Below, one piece after another: positions 26,221 through 37,800 of a DNA stretch of 39,801 nucleotides (position 1 is the stretch's first letter; each line of letters opens with the position of its first letter). The notes beneath the pieces were generated by a model that saw only the letters and a program-made list of their open reading frames with translations, had not been told where the DNA came from and did no database searches. Location: contig JAILPC010000110.1 in the NCBI GenBank assembly GCA_024690465.1, positions 1 through 39,801 on the forward strand, written 5' to 3'. The stretch is from Ruminococcus sp. GTDB lineage: Bacteria > Bacillota > Clostridia > Oscillospirales > Acutalibacteraceae. Made by a program: the position numbers and the translations under genes.

Positions 26221-26763
26221 TTATTGGATATAGACAATTGCTGTGCGCTTGAACGCGGTGGCAATTCGTACTGCAGCTGAATAAAAAAGGCTGAAGCAAA
26301 AGCCGTAAACTACAATTTCAAGATTTCCGTTTATCGCGCCTACAATAACGAGCGTTACGGCGAACAGTACGCTTAATAATCCTGTGAAGAATTTCAGCTT
26401 CCAGTTCTTCGACTTCATACTCATTGATTCAATAGCTCTGAGGATATCCACAAAGCCCGTGAAAGCGTAAATGCCCAGAAGATATATCATAATGAAAAGA
26501 TCGCCCATAAACACCATTGTCGATATAAACAAAGCTGCGTCAAGTATGATAATTGCCTGACACAAAGCAGCCTTGCCGCCCACCATATATCTTGCCATTC
26601 TGAAGTAATAAATCAGAAGTTTGAACCCGTAAACAAATACAAGCATACTCACAATTATAGCTATTAGAGGATAACTTTGTTTGGGAGCAAAGAGAAGCAG
26701 CAAAGCGAAAAGAATCATAAAGACGCCGCTGAATACGCTTTTTATACGCTGAAAATAACTCAT
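26221..26763 (-). CDS. DUF308 / HdeD-like integral membrane protein
   Basis: The 180-residue protein is highly hydrophobic, with about five or six membrane spans (for example VFMILFALLLLFAP, PLIAIIVSMLVFVYGF, IMIYLLGIYAFTGF, LLSVLFAVTLVIVGAI). Length, span arrangement and the short basic loops fit the DUF308/HdeD superfamily, whose members are small membrane proteins often linked to acid or envelope stress. The family assignment is by general character, not a specific motif. Its start ATG overlaps the stop of the upstream gene by ATGA, so translation is coupled. It is the last gene of a three-gene operon. Confidence 0.7.
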   Translation of the reverse strand: MSYFQRIKSVFSGVFMILFALLLLFAPKQSYPLIAIIVSMLVFVYGFKLLIYYFRMARYMVGGKAALCQAIIILDAALFISTMVFMGDLFIMIYLLGIYAFTGFVDILRAIESMSMKSKNWKLKFFTGLLSVLFAVTLVIVGAINGNLEIVVYGFCFSLFYSAAVRIATAFKRTAIVYIQ

Positions 26764-27917
26764 GCTTCATCCTCCTTTACGAGAGATTTGAACGCCCTAA
26801 TGCCTTTGAATCCCTTGTCCTCATAATCAATCGAGTAGCCCGCGAGCTTGTTCCCCGAATTATATATCTTGTTGGTGACCATACTTTTCTGCGCAAGTGC
26901 GGAAAGAATGAACTTGCCGAGGAAGGTGTTGTCCTTTGAATTCTTGTCGGCATCCAAGTACTCCGAACGATATTTGTCTACGTCAAAGGCTTCAATCTCA
27001 CAGCCCGACAGCTTTTCGCCGAGAGCTTTCCATTCGTCGCTTAAGTTGAGCTTTCTTATATTGATTATTCTGTTGACCTCTTCTCTGATATTTTCGTCGA
27101 CCTCTGTGTCGTATGTTTCGGTTTCGAAGCTGTCATACATACCCCTGAGAAATTTCATAGCGTAGACCATCTGGTAGAAAGCATGGGTATAATCCGAGGG
27201 GTTGTCTTTGATGATCTCCTCATAATTGCCCCACGCGGGGAGATACTTATATCTGATAAAGCTGTAGTCGGGCAGGTGTCCCGCTCTTCCGTGACCGAGG
27301 TTCATAATGGAATTCTCACTGTTAGAGATCAGGCTCGCTGTGTAGATGCTTTTATCCAAATCGTCGGGCGATGTAGCGCTGTGGCGGAAGGTAATCTTTT
27401 TTTCTGTATAACCGTTTTCTGACGGAAAAAGCTCATAAAAATACCGATTGGTGTTGTTGATTACAAGTGATGGAGTGCCTGCGAAATAACGGTGCGCCCA
27501 CGTGTCAGCGAGCACGTGCATGGCAAGACCGACAGCCTGCAGGCTGTTGCCTTTCGCAAGCTTGACGGTTTCTTTCAGCAGTTCACCGTTCGGACCGCAG
27601 ATGAGCCTGTATTTGTTCTTGTAGCGTTTGGAGCAGCGTTTCGGAGGCTCGGCGTGTAAATCATACGGAAGAAAATGGAAGGATGACCATATGCGTGTTA
27701 TTAACTGCAGTCCTACGACGTCTGTCCTTATGTCCATCATTTCCAGGGGCAGCTGAGTTGTCGCCGCGGCGGAAGGCGCCTTGAGCTTTGACAGCATAGT
27801 TTTGCTGCACAAGTCCACAAAGCGGTCACTGTACGCGATATCAAGACTTTCTTCGTGAGTATAACCCGCAAGCTGAGCGGCACAGTATGTGGCGTAATAG
27901 TGAAAGTCAGAATTCAT
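26760..27917 (-). CDS. Soluble His-rich protein resembling DUF6765 (S1/P1-nuclease-like family)
   Basis: The 385-residue protein starts MNSDFHYYATYCAAQLAGYTHEESLDIAYSD, and carries the central motif GLAMHVLADTWAHRYFAGTPS. FHYYATY and HxxADTWAH with nearby His and Asp residues are typical of DUF6765-type proteins and recall zinc-dependent phospholipase C / S1-P1 nuclease folds; a metal-binding hydrolase is inferred from the motif and from memory of the family. No signal peptide is seen, so it would be cytosolic. It overlaps its two membrane-protein neighbours by ATGA at each end, so the three are co-translated and likely form one complex or process. The function is otherwise unknown. Confidence 0.7.
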   Translation of the reverse strand: MNSDFHYYATYCAAQLAGYTHEESLDIAYSDRFVDLCSKTMLSKLKAPSAAATTQLPLEMMDIRTDVVGLQLITRIWSSFHFLPYDLHAEPPKRCSKRYKNKYRLICGPNGELLKETVKLAKGNSLQAVGLAMHVLADTWAHRYFAGTPSLVINNTNRYFYELFPSENGYTEKKITFRHSATSPDDLDKSIYTASLISNSENSIMNLGHGRAGHLPDYSFIRYKYLPAWGNYEEIIKDNPSDYTHAFYQMVYAMKFLRGMYDSFETETYDTEVDENIREEVNRIINIRKLNLSDEWKALGEKLSGCEIEAFDVDKYRSEYLDADKNSKDNTFLGKFILSALAQKSMVTNKIYNSGNKLAGYSIDYEDKGFKGIRAFKSLVKEDEA

Positions 27918-28375
27918 TTGCTCACTTCCCTTCTCAGGTGTCTTATTCTGATTGAATTAATCATCAGTTCAAGAAGAAACATAAACGATGTAATATCGAT
28001 TATAAGTGTGACAACCATCGTAAAGATGTGTTCGAGCTGAAATATGAAGAAAAACGTTTCAAAAACAATTATCAGAAAATATACAGACATTATTATCCCC
28101 GTGAACACAAGGTAGAGAACGCTTTTCCGTTTGCCCTTGCCCTCGGCTCGCGCCGAAATACCGATAAAACACCTGAGCAAAAAGCTTATAAAGAACATCA
28201 CCCAAGTCACAATAATGGAAAATATAAAATATTTTTCATCGACAGCCTGCTTTATATCGTCTGAGTTGAAGAAAAAATATACGGTGAACTTTATCAAGTT
28301 CCATAATCCGAACGCAATAACGCTTGTCCCCAGAACAAACAGATTGTCCTGAGTACGCCTGATTTTAGCTTCCAA
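27914..28375 (-). CDS. Small integral membrane protein, unknown function
   Basis: The 153-residue product has about four hydrophobic spans (LFVLGTSVIAFGLWNLIKF, YFIFSIIVTWVMFFISFL, VLYLVFTGIIMSVYFLIIVF, IFTMVVTLIIDITSFMFLL) separated by charged loops, ending in a basic tail. I do not recognise its family. Translation starts at TTG 28375: the strong GGGAGG is 7 nt upstream, and no ATG in frame is better placed. It is the first gene of the operon and overlaps the next one by ATGA. Confidence 0.75.
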   Translation of the reverse strand: MEAKIRRTQDNLFVLGTSVIAFGLWNLIKFTVYFFFNSDDIKQAVDEKYFIFSIIVTWVMFFISFLLRCFIGISARAEGKGKRKSVLYLVFTGIIMSVYFLIIVFETFFFIFQLEHIFTMVVTLIIDITSFMFLLELMINSIRIRHLRREVSK

Positions 28376-28415
28376 TTCTATTCCTCCCGAATTTATAGAT
28401 TTGTTTTACTTATTT

Positions 28416-28448
28416 ATTGTAGCATATTTCGATATGTTTTTTTAACTA
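28416..28448 (-). promoter_or_regulatory. Possible promoter of the membrane-protein operon
   Basis: On the minus strand TACAAT at 28421-28416 is a good -10 box for the TTG at 28375. The -35 region is only A-rich (TTAAAA about 18 nt upstream), so the assignment is tentative. Confidence 0.4.
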
Positions 28449-28509
28449 AAAATGCATATCATATTTTATGCATAATGTACATGAGCGCAATTTTGCGTCG
28501 AACAATCGA

Positions 28510-28533
28510 AAGGGCGCGGTTAGCCGCGCCCTT
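28510..28533. terminator. Bidirectional terminator hairpin
   Basis: AAGGGCGCGG (28510-28519) pairs perfectly with CCGCGCCCTT (28524-28533) over a 4-nt loop. It is T-rich on the plus side (TTGTTTG). It stands immediately downstream, on the minus strand, of a possible surface-protein relic. Confidence 0.65.
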
Positions 28534-28541
28534 GTTTGTAA

Positions 28542-28610
28542 TTATTTTACCTTGACTTTAATCTTTTTCGCCATACCGTTATTTGAAAATACATGATAAT
28601 CCGATAAGAA
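28542..28610 (-). pseudogene. Possible relic of a surface-protein C-terminus
   Basis: Read on the minus strand, the frame gives SNNGMAKKIKVKVK followed by TAA (28544-28542), preceded within 12 codons by a TGA at 28611-28613. The Lys/Val-rich end resembles the C-terminal Ig-like tail of giant protein 1 (LVLKLRVKVEE), and a terminator hairpin lies just past the stop. This may be the remains of a deleted minus-strand gene. The match is short, so this is only a suggestion. Confidence 0.35.
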
Positions 28611-28696
28611 TCAACAAGTTTTAAGGTGTCTTACAAAAGAAATGAAAACAAATTTACCGTGCTTCAGGATTTTATTTATAAATCTATTGTAAACTA

Positions 28697-28725
28697 TTGA
28701 CAACAAAAAAGGAAACCTATATTAT
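28697..28725 (+). promoter_or_regulatory. Near-consensus promoter of giant surface protein 2
   Basis: Perfect TTGACA (28697-28702), a 17-nt spacer, and TATTAT (28720-28725). Transcription would start near 28732, leaving a leader of about 125 nt. Confidence 0.8.
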
Positions 28726-28780
28726 TAACATGAGTAGATATATTGTTTATTTATTTATATGAAGCAAAAACGATGATTTA

Positions 28781-28802
28781 CTCGTTTTCCTCAGAAAATG
28801 AG
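28781..28802 (+). promoter_or_regulatory. Leader hairpin of giant surface protein 2
   Basis: CTCGTTTTC (28781-28789) pairs with GAAAATGAG (28794-28802), one G-T pair included, over a CTCA loop. It lies in the 5' leader between the promoter and the TTG start. It has no T tract directly after it, so it is not an obvious terminator. Confidence 0.4.
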
Positions 28803-28855
28803 CAGGTTTAATAATGTTACCGAAGAATATAATGTGAAGAGAAAGGGTGGTTATT

Positions 28856-31800
28856 TTGAAGAAAAAATTTATAAGGCTTGTAAGCGTCCTTTTGACGGTT
28901 CTGATGCTGTCGGCGGTTATGATTACACCGCTTTCGGTCAGCGCGGCGAACACCGACAAACCTATACTTAACGGTGAGGACACAGGTGCAGCCTATGTAG
29001 ACATAAGCTCGTATAAAGGAGCGGTCAGCGACTTTTCCTACGAGGTTTACGGTGATTTTGACGAAAAAGTCAGAATAACAGGTTATAAGGGAACAGGCGG
29101 CGATGTTATTATTCCCGCTGAGATTGACGGCAAACCTGTTACGAAAATCGAAGAAGGCGCGTTCAAGGATAATGCGACAATACGCAACATGATAATTTCC
29201 GCCAGCGTTACAAGCATAGGCGCGGAAGCCTTTAAAGGATGCTCGGATTTGTTCAACATATTTGTTCCCGCAAGCGTAAGTTATATTCACAACGAAGCGT
29301 TCAGCGGCTGCAGCCGTGCTTTGATGTTTTGGACGCAGCTTTCGTCACAGGCAAAAACTTACGCAAGCAAAAACGGCTATGATTACGGTGAAGTGTCTGC
29401 TTACTTTTACAGGGTGCTTAGCGGAAACAAGCTTGAAATCGTAAGCTATATAGGAGTACCTGAAGGAACAGCGGGTGATCTCTACATTCCTTCAGCTATG
29501 GACGGCAAGTCTGTTACGCAGATAGCCACGTACGCTTTCGCTAATAATAAGAGCATAAAAAGCGTAGATATGGCAGGAAGTATTACAAGCATAGGCGATT
29601 ACGCGTTCGGGGGATGTTCAAATCTCGAAAGCGCGGTTATTCCCGCCAGCGTCACTGCTATTGAAGGTCAGCCGTTTTTTGGGTGCAACGTTAATTTCAG
29701 AATTATCGCAAAGGAGTCATCCGCGGCGTATAACTGGGCGGTTTCGAATCACATAAGTTATGTTGAGGATAACACCGAAGCGAGCAATCCCGATGATTTT
29801 GAGTTCTATGCTCCCGATGAATACGGCAATGTTATGCTTAAATCCTACAAGGGCTCAGGCGGGAATGTTGTAATTCCGTCAAGATATAAAGGCTATATTG
29901 TTACAAGCATTGGTGCGTACTCATTTAGTAATAACAAAAAAATAACAAGCCTTACTATTCCGAAGAGCGTTACGAGTATAAGCGATTACGCTTGCGGATA
30001 TTGCCAGAATTTAAGGAGTATCAGCTTCCCCGATACTCTCGGCAGGATAGGAAGCTATGCTTTTACACTTTGTACAAGTCTTAAGAGCGTCACGCTTCCC
30101 GATACTGTTTACAGCTTGGGCGCTTACGCGTTTTATAACTGCACGGGTCTTGAAAAAGTAACTTTGCCCGATAATAATCTTCAAACTATCAACGCGTATA
30201 CGTTCAGCGGATGCACAAGTCTTAAAAGTATTTGTATCCCCAAAAGTGTTGAAAAAATAGACACTCAGGCGTTTTCATACTGCGAAAATTTGAGCGGTGT
30301 ATTACTGCAATATAATCTTAAAACTATAGGCTCGGGGGCGTTTGCCTGCTGTCCTAAGTTTTCCAATTTAGCGATTCCCTCAAGCGTTACGACTATAGAA
30401 GAGTCAGCTTTTGTCAGGTGTGTAGAGCTTAGCAGTTTGGTTATACCCGCAAGTGTTAAGGAGATAAAGGATTTTGCTTTCTACGGCTGCAAGGGTATGG
30501 CGAGCGTAAAGTTTTACTCCGGTAGCGTATCAATAGAGTCTACGAAAGGATATCAGGCATTCGGCGACCCTGGCTCAGGTCTGGTATTCTACGGATATAC
30601 TCCGTCTACCGCTCAAACATACGCGGCACAGTATAACATTCCGTTCCGTGACCTTAGCTCTCAGAATACTACTCCCACAAGCAACTATTATTACAGCACG
30701 AACGGAATTGACCGCACATACGTTGCTACATTTGCGCAAGCATGGAGTGCGGCGAGCAACAGCAGCAGCACGGTGGGTATTCTTACCGATGTGCAGATTT
30801 CGGATACATTATCAGTTCGCGGTTACATTAATCTCGAGCTCAACGGTCACAAGCTCGACAGGGGACTTATAAACGCGGATGCATCTAATGACAATGGCAG
30901 TGTTTTTTATGTTGAGAGAGACGCGAGTCTGAACATTTACGGGGGAACTAAGGCCCATCCAAAGCCCTCATGCTCCGTTTCGACGTCCGTATGGTGGCCC
31001 AACGGTACAATACAGGATTATACGGTTGAAAACCGCGGCGTTATAACAGGCGGTTACACAAGTTCTGATGGTGGCGGAATATATGTTGATCAAGGCGGAT
31101 GTGTTGATCTTCATTATACCGCGGTAACAGGTAACCGCGCCGAGGGAGATTACGAATTCGAAGATTGTGAGTATGGCTTCGGCGGAGGAATTTGTCTTTA
31201 CGGAAACGAATGCGAGCTTTATCTGGATAACAGTGAGGTTTCGTGCAATTATGCCCGAAAGGGCGGCGGCGTAGCGGTTGTCCGCAAAGAAAATGACAAA
31301 TACTCCTCTATGTCAGCTGATAACTGTGTAATTGAGGGTGACGGCAAGGGCGTACTCGGCGAATGCCCGAGCACCATTTCGACAAACTTCGCTGTTGTAT
31401 ACGGCGGAGGCGCGTATTTTGATAATGGTTATTGTTCTGTTAAGGGAGTACAGTTTGATAACAACTACTCAAACGAGGACGGCGGCGGTGTTTATACGAT
31501 TGGTGAATACTGCACCTTCGAGGATTGTGTTATCACAGAGAATAATTCCAAGAAAAACGGCGGCGGTGTATACAACGGCGGCAGTTCCAAGAGCGCGGCA
31601 TATAACACTTATAAGAATGTTGAGATTTCTGTGAATGTCGCAAGCAAATACGGCGACGGTGTATATAACGCTCAAGGTATTGATGTTCAGCTTGAAGGTT
31701 ATTGCGGAATTTACGGCAACGGCGAGTATCCCAAGTATCAGAACCTCTATATGTCGAAATTCGCCATGCACAACACCAGCGGTAACGGCAATACACCCAT

Positions 31801-34800
31801 GGATTACAGGAACAGGACAGGTTACGTTAAGGCTAAGCTTGACTTGAATTCTAATGCCGAGTACGGTGTTTCAGGTGTTTATGTCACATACGCGTCCGAC
31901 CGTGGCGATACCAGGCTTACAAAATTCGGCGACACGTCTTACGTTAAATATTTCGAATCCGACAAGAGCGGAGCTCATTTTGTTACTCTTCCCAGTACGG
32001 AAGCAGATTATCTTTCAAATTATCTTTATACTCAGAACGGGCCTTATATTACTCTTGTAGCGGGCGATAAGCCTCAGCCCACACCTGTTATGCAATTTGA
32101 AACAAGAAAGGCTGTTGATATCACATACCTGACATATAACGACCAGCCCGTTAAGAGGGGTGTATATACCTACGCCGCGTCAGGCGGTGACTGTGACGCT
32201 GTGTTCTATTATTCCGACGGCTACTTTATGGAGAACGCTCAGAATTATAACGATCACCTTGCCACACTCTCAGCGTGTATGGCTAATGCCGCTATGAATG
32301 CCAGAGCGGGAAGCACGGGCGACGACGGCAACTATACGTTCAAGGGCAAGAATATCCATCAGATGATGATAGATATGGGTTGTAAAAATTCGGACATATT
32401 CCTGTCTGACAGCTACGCCCGTAAGCCCGAAATGGATTCAATCGGCTACTGTATCGCCACAAAGAAGCTCTCAAACGGCGACGACCTGGTCATCATAGCT
32501 GTCCGCGGCGGCGGCTACGAGTCTGAGTGGTCCTCAAACGTAACCTTAGGCAAATCGGGCGAGCACGCAGGCTTCGCTAACGCGGCAAATCAGGTGTTCT
32601 CGGGTCTTGAAAAATTCCTTGAGAAGAAAAACATAACGGGCACAAGCTCCACAACAAAGTTCTGGATATCGGGCTTCTCCCGCGCGGGCGCTACCTCTAA
32701 CCTTACAGCCAAGAGAATTATTGATAATTATAATAACAACGGCAAACGCACATTCGCCTATCCCATAGAGGCTCCAAAGGGCGGCGTCGCATCTGCCATA
32801 AAGTCAACCTGTAACTACGAATCCATTCATAATATAATAAATTTCCGTGATATCGTTCCATGGGTTGCCATGGGAGATTTGGGCTTTATCCGCTACGGTG
32901 TTGACCACTTTCTCCCCGGTACAAATGTACCGAACAAATACACAGAGGGTGTGACCCACGACAACTACACCGAAATTCTGGGAACCGACTCTTATAACGC
33001 CCAGAAGCAAAAAATGCTCAAACAGCTTAAACTCCTGAATCCCGACGCGGAATATGATGACTATTTCCACACAGGCTCCTTGTATTATATGTCGATTGCA
33101 GGCAATCAGGCCCTTGGAGCTATACCGCTTATAGGAGAACATCTGCAGCTGCTCGGGCCGAGCGGCAAATTGATACAGGAAACCAAAAAGGGCGACCGAG
33201 ATTACAATATGAGCGTTGAAGACTGGCTCATGATTTTCTGGCAGGATTTCGTAAATTATACGTTTACGTCAAAAACGGCAGATGATAAGCGTGATGAATA
33301 CGCTGCCCAGAAGCCCCAAAAAGGCAGCACGAAAACCTTCGAGGAGTCTCTCAGGGGTTTATTGGATTTATTTATGGCTCCGTCCGAAAAGAGCGACAAG
33401 TTTATGGACGGTTTTTCATATTTTGAAATGGGCGATATTTCCATTCCCCTTCTTCTTAAGATTTATACAAATTATCTTAATACAGCTCTTAACACTCCTT
33501 TGACAAGTGAAACCTATGATGATATATTTTCTGATTTATGGGATACTGTTAAGGGCAAATTGGAAAAGGGCAAAGTTTCAAAGGATGACCTTGAGCTTTA
33601 TCGCCAGTATTTCTACACTGCTCTGCGTTTTATCCTCAGATATGTAAAGACTGATTACGACAAAAACAATCAGAACGACCTGGGAACAATTCTTTACAAC
33701 GCAGGCAGACTTATCCAGAACCATGATACTGATTTAGAGGTACCGCAAGCCTGGATAAGAAGCTATGACAGCTATTATACGGGCACGGGCTCCATACAGG
33801 CTGATGTTAAATATACAGGTTCCAACAGACCAAAGTACCCGAATTTGAAGGTTAAAGACGCGACAAGCAACGCGGTTACCGAATATAATCAGCTTTATTC
33901 TGAAGGCGGGATGCCAATTAGTATAGGTCTTTATGACAAGATCAGATTTATCCCCAATGATTCGACATATGATGTTGAAACCGAGGGCGATACCTACTAC
34001 TTCTGCATCGGCGAACCGATAACAGAAGGCAACTCAGGCATTTTCTTCAACTCAAGATATAAATGGTTTACTCAGAACGATTGGTTTACCCTGGATGATT
34101 ATTCGGATTATATCACCAATAATACCATTAAAATCAACGTATTCTCCGAGCGGGACGGCTTGCTGTCTAACGGCGATAAAGCAAGCATGTACAAAAACTT
34201 GAAGGATAGTTATAATATGGTACCCTCTAAGCGACTGGTACGCACATTTATAATTAATATCAAAGACAGCAGTGTTATAGCTTGCGCCGATAAGTATAAT
34301 TCATCCACTCAAAGCTACGATTACACTGAGTTTACGGTTGCTCAGAACAGCACACGTACAATCAAGGGCGTTAAGCCGGGGGTAGAAAGCGAAGGCGACA
34401 GATGGGTATTTGACCACTGGGAGGTTTTCAAATACAACCCGTCAACAAATAAGGTGGACAGAGACAATCCCGTAAGCTCAGTAGCCTACCGAGCATTGTT
34501 CGGCAACGGTTTTAACGCTAAATCGGAAACAACAACTGTCAAAAATTGCGACGGTTTGAGTTATTTCTTTGAGGCGTTCTACACAAAGCTCAGCTCTTGT
34601 ACGGTAAGTGTGCCCGAGAGCGCCACTAACAATGTATCTTCCGTCAGCGCTTTGTCAAAGGGCAAGTTGAAATTCTCCACCTCATCAGAGTCGGACAGCA
34701 GCCTGTATAAATACGAGTCAAAGGAAATAGCCTACGACACAGAAAATCCCGTATCCATCGATATTGAAACAGTTAAACCTGTTGAGTACATCGAGGACGG

Positions 34801-37800
34801 CTATATGTGGAGCTTCAAGTGCTGGAGGGTTTATCCCTACAACACTCTGACCAAAACGGTTGACAGAGCTCACCCGATTGACAGCTCTCAGTACGCCGAT
34901 TTGTTGGGCAAGGACTTCAAGCCTGAGGCTAAGAAAACAACTGTAACAAACCTTACTAACCAGGACTTCCGGTTTGAGCCTGTTTATGAAGCTCAACCTA
35001 TCAAATATACTACTACGGCAGCTTTCCCCAAAAGCTTTAATATCAATTATAATTCAGATAATGAGCTCTTTGTTTATTCAACAGTCGAGATTCCTTACAT
35101 TGAAGACTCACCGAGATTCATTACTATCAGAGGAGTTAAGCCTTCTTATGAGGCTACTGCCGACATATTTGAGTTCGACCACTGGAACGTATATCTATAT
35201 GATACTAAGAGCGGAACAGCAGATAAAAATAATCCTGTACCCGAGAAATATTACGAGGATTATTTCGGTAGTTCATTCAACCCGGATTCAGAAAACACTA
35301 AGGTCTACAACTTTAATGATAAGGATTATCTGTTCGAGCCTGTCTATAAGACTGAGGTTACCGACGGCGACTTCACCTATACTATAGTTAAGCCCAGAAC
35401 CGTAGAAGCATACGCCGTTGTAAAGAGTTATTCAGGCACTGACGCAAATGTTACTATTCCTTCATCATGTTCAAAAGGCAATCATACCTGGTCTGTCAAG
35501 GGTATAGAAAGCAACGCGTTTAAGGGAAATAAATCTATAACTAAGGTAACAATTCCCAAAATCGTTGAAAGCATCGGCGACTCTGCCTTTGAAGGCTGTA
35601 CGGGACTCACCGATGCAACAATCACAAGAGGTGTTGCAAAAATAGGCGCGCGCGCTTTCAAGGGCTGTACGGGACTTGAAAGACTAACAATTCCCAAGAG
35701 CGTAACAAGCATAGGCGCTGACGCGTTCGCGGACTGCGTTCCCGCGTTAACAATTTACGGTGACTGCGGATACTACGCGCAGAATTACGCTTACGATAAC
35801 GGTATAAAATTCATTGATTCTTCCGAGACCATTCAGTATGCAGTTGTGAACGGCAAGGCTGTTATTACAGGCTTTATAGCTCCTGAAGGGTTTGACGGCA
35901 GGCTGGTAATACCGTCGTTGCTCGGCGCATATGACGTCACAACCATAAGCGCAAACGCGTTTAAGGATAACACTGACATTACCCGAGTAACAATCCCTGA
36001 CAGTGTTTCAAAAATTGACAAAGAAGCTTTCAGCGGATGCAGCAGATTTACCGACTTAGTAATAAGCGGCGGTCATGGTCTGGACACATCAAATCTCGCT
36101 AACTTACCGAATACAATTACAGATTTATTCGTAACGGGTGATGCAATCAAGGCAAACGCGTTTACGGGGTTAACATCTGTCAAAAACGTACGCTTCGGAA
36201 ACAATATTTCCGGCATAGGCGCTAATGCTTTCCGGGGATGCTCGTCACTTACGGGCTTATCACTCCCCGACAGTACTGCAAGCATAAGCGACTCGGCGTT
36301 CAGAGGCTGCTCGAATCTCGAAAGACTGACATTCAGGAACAGCATTACAAGTATAGGCGATTACGCGTTCCAGGGCTGCTCAAATCTTGTGAGCGCGACA
36401 TTTGCAAACAGCAATACAAGTATAGGTTCGAACGCGTTCGCTGACTGTAAGGCGGAATTAACAATCGCAGGTCATCGCGATTCAACTGCAGAGCGTTACG
36501 CAAATAATAACGGTATTAACTTTGCGTCGCTCGATATAGAGGGCGTGTACTCTGATGATTTAATATACGAAGTCAAGGACGGTAAAGTTATAATTGCAGG
36601 CCGTACAAACACAGAGGCAAGTATATTAAACATTCCTCCATCTATCGGGCTCAACCCTGTTACAGAAATAAAATCTTATGCATTTGATGGCAATTACAAC
36701 ATTAAAAGCGTGATTATTCCCGCAAGTGTTGAAACCATAGGCTATCGAGCGTTTATGACATGGTCAGACGCGAAATATACTGTCTACGGTTACAGCGGAA
36801 GCGCCGCGGAAACCTACGTAAGTAATCATCACCCGTTCGTCGCTCTTGACGGTTACAGCTTCAGCGCGACATCTGACGGCAAATGTTCGGTTACGGCTTA
36901 TACGGGTTCTTCCGATAAATTGATTATTCCTTCAGTCTGTCCCGGAGGTACTGTTACAGGTATAGCTGCTAACGCCTTTAAGGGCAAAACAAACATAACA
37001 AACGTATCGATTCCCAACACTGTAACAAGCATAGGCGGCAGCGCGTTTGAGGGCTGCACAGCGCTCACAGGATTAACAATTCCCGACAGCGTTACAAGCA
37101 TAGGCGCTGACGCGTTCAAAAATTGCGGTTCTGGTTTTACAATCAACTGTAATGATTCATCTTATGCTGAGAATTACGCTAGCTCAAATAGTATTAAACG
37201 TGTTGCTTTGGATGGATTTACTTTCAAGGTGCTCGTCGGCGGAACTGTCGCGGTTACCGGCTATAACGGCGACGAGACGGATTTAATTATTCCGAGCACT
37301 GACTCCGAGGGTAGAGTTGTTTCAGAAATATACAGCAGCGCGTTTGCGAGCAATCACATAACAAGCGTAGTTATCCCGAGCAGCGTTGAACGAATTCACG
37401 GGCAGGCATTTAGTTACTGTGAACAGCTTACGAGTGTAACAATACCTTCAAGCGTTAATACTATTGATTATTCCGCATTCAGCAACTGCACAAGTCTTGA
37501 GAGCATAACAATTCCGGGGAGTGTAACAACTATCGGCGGCGGTTTGTTCGATGACTGCACAGGACTTACGAGCGTGATAATCGGTAGCGGAGTTACAGTA
37601 ATGCCAAGCTTCTCGGGCTGCTCAAATCTTAAGAGCGTAACAATCCCCGACAGCATTACAACAATAGGCGCTTCGGTGTTCTATAAATGCAAAAGCCTTG
37701 AGAGCATTACAATTCCGAGCGGTGTTACAAGCATCGGCAAAAGAGCGTTCCAGTACTGCTACGGACTCAAGAGCGCAACAATTCCCGACAGTGTTACTTC

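Larger units (their letters stand above)
28611..28855. other. Intergenic region upstream of giant gene 2
   Basis: AT-rich leader and promoter region. It holds the near-consensus promoter and a 9-bp leader hairpin described separately; I see no gene in it. Confidence 0.5.
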
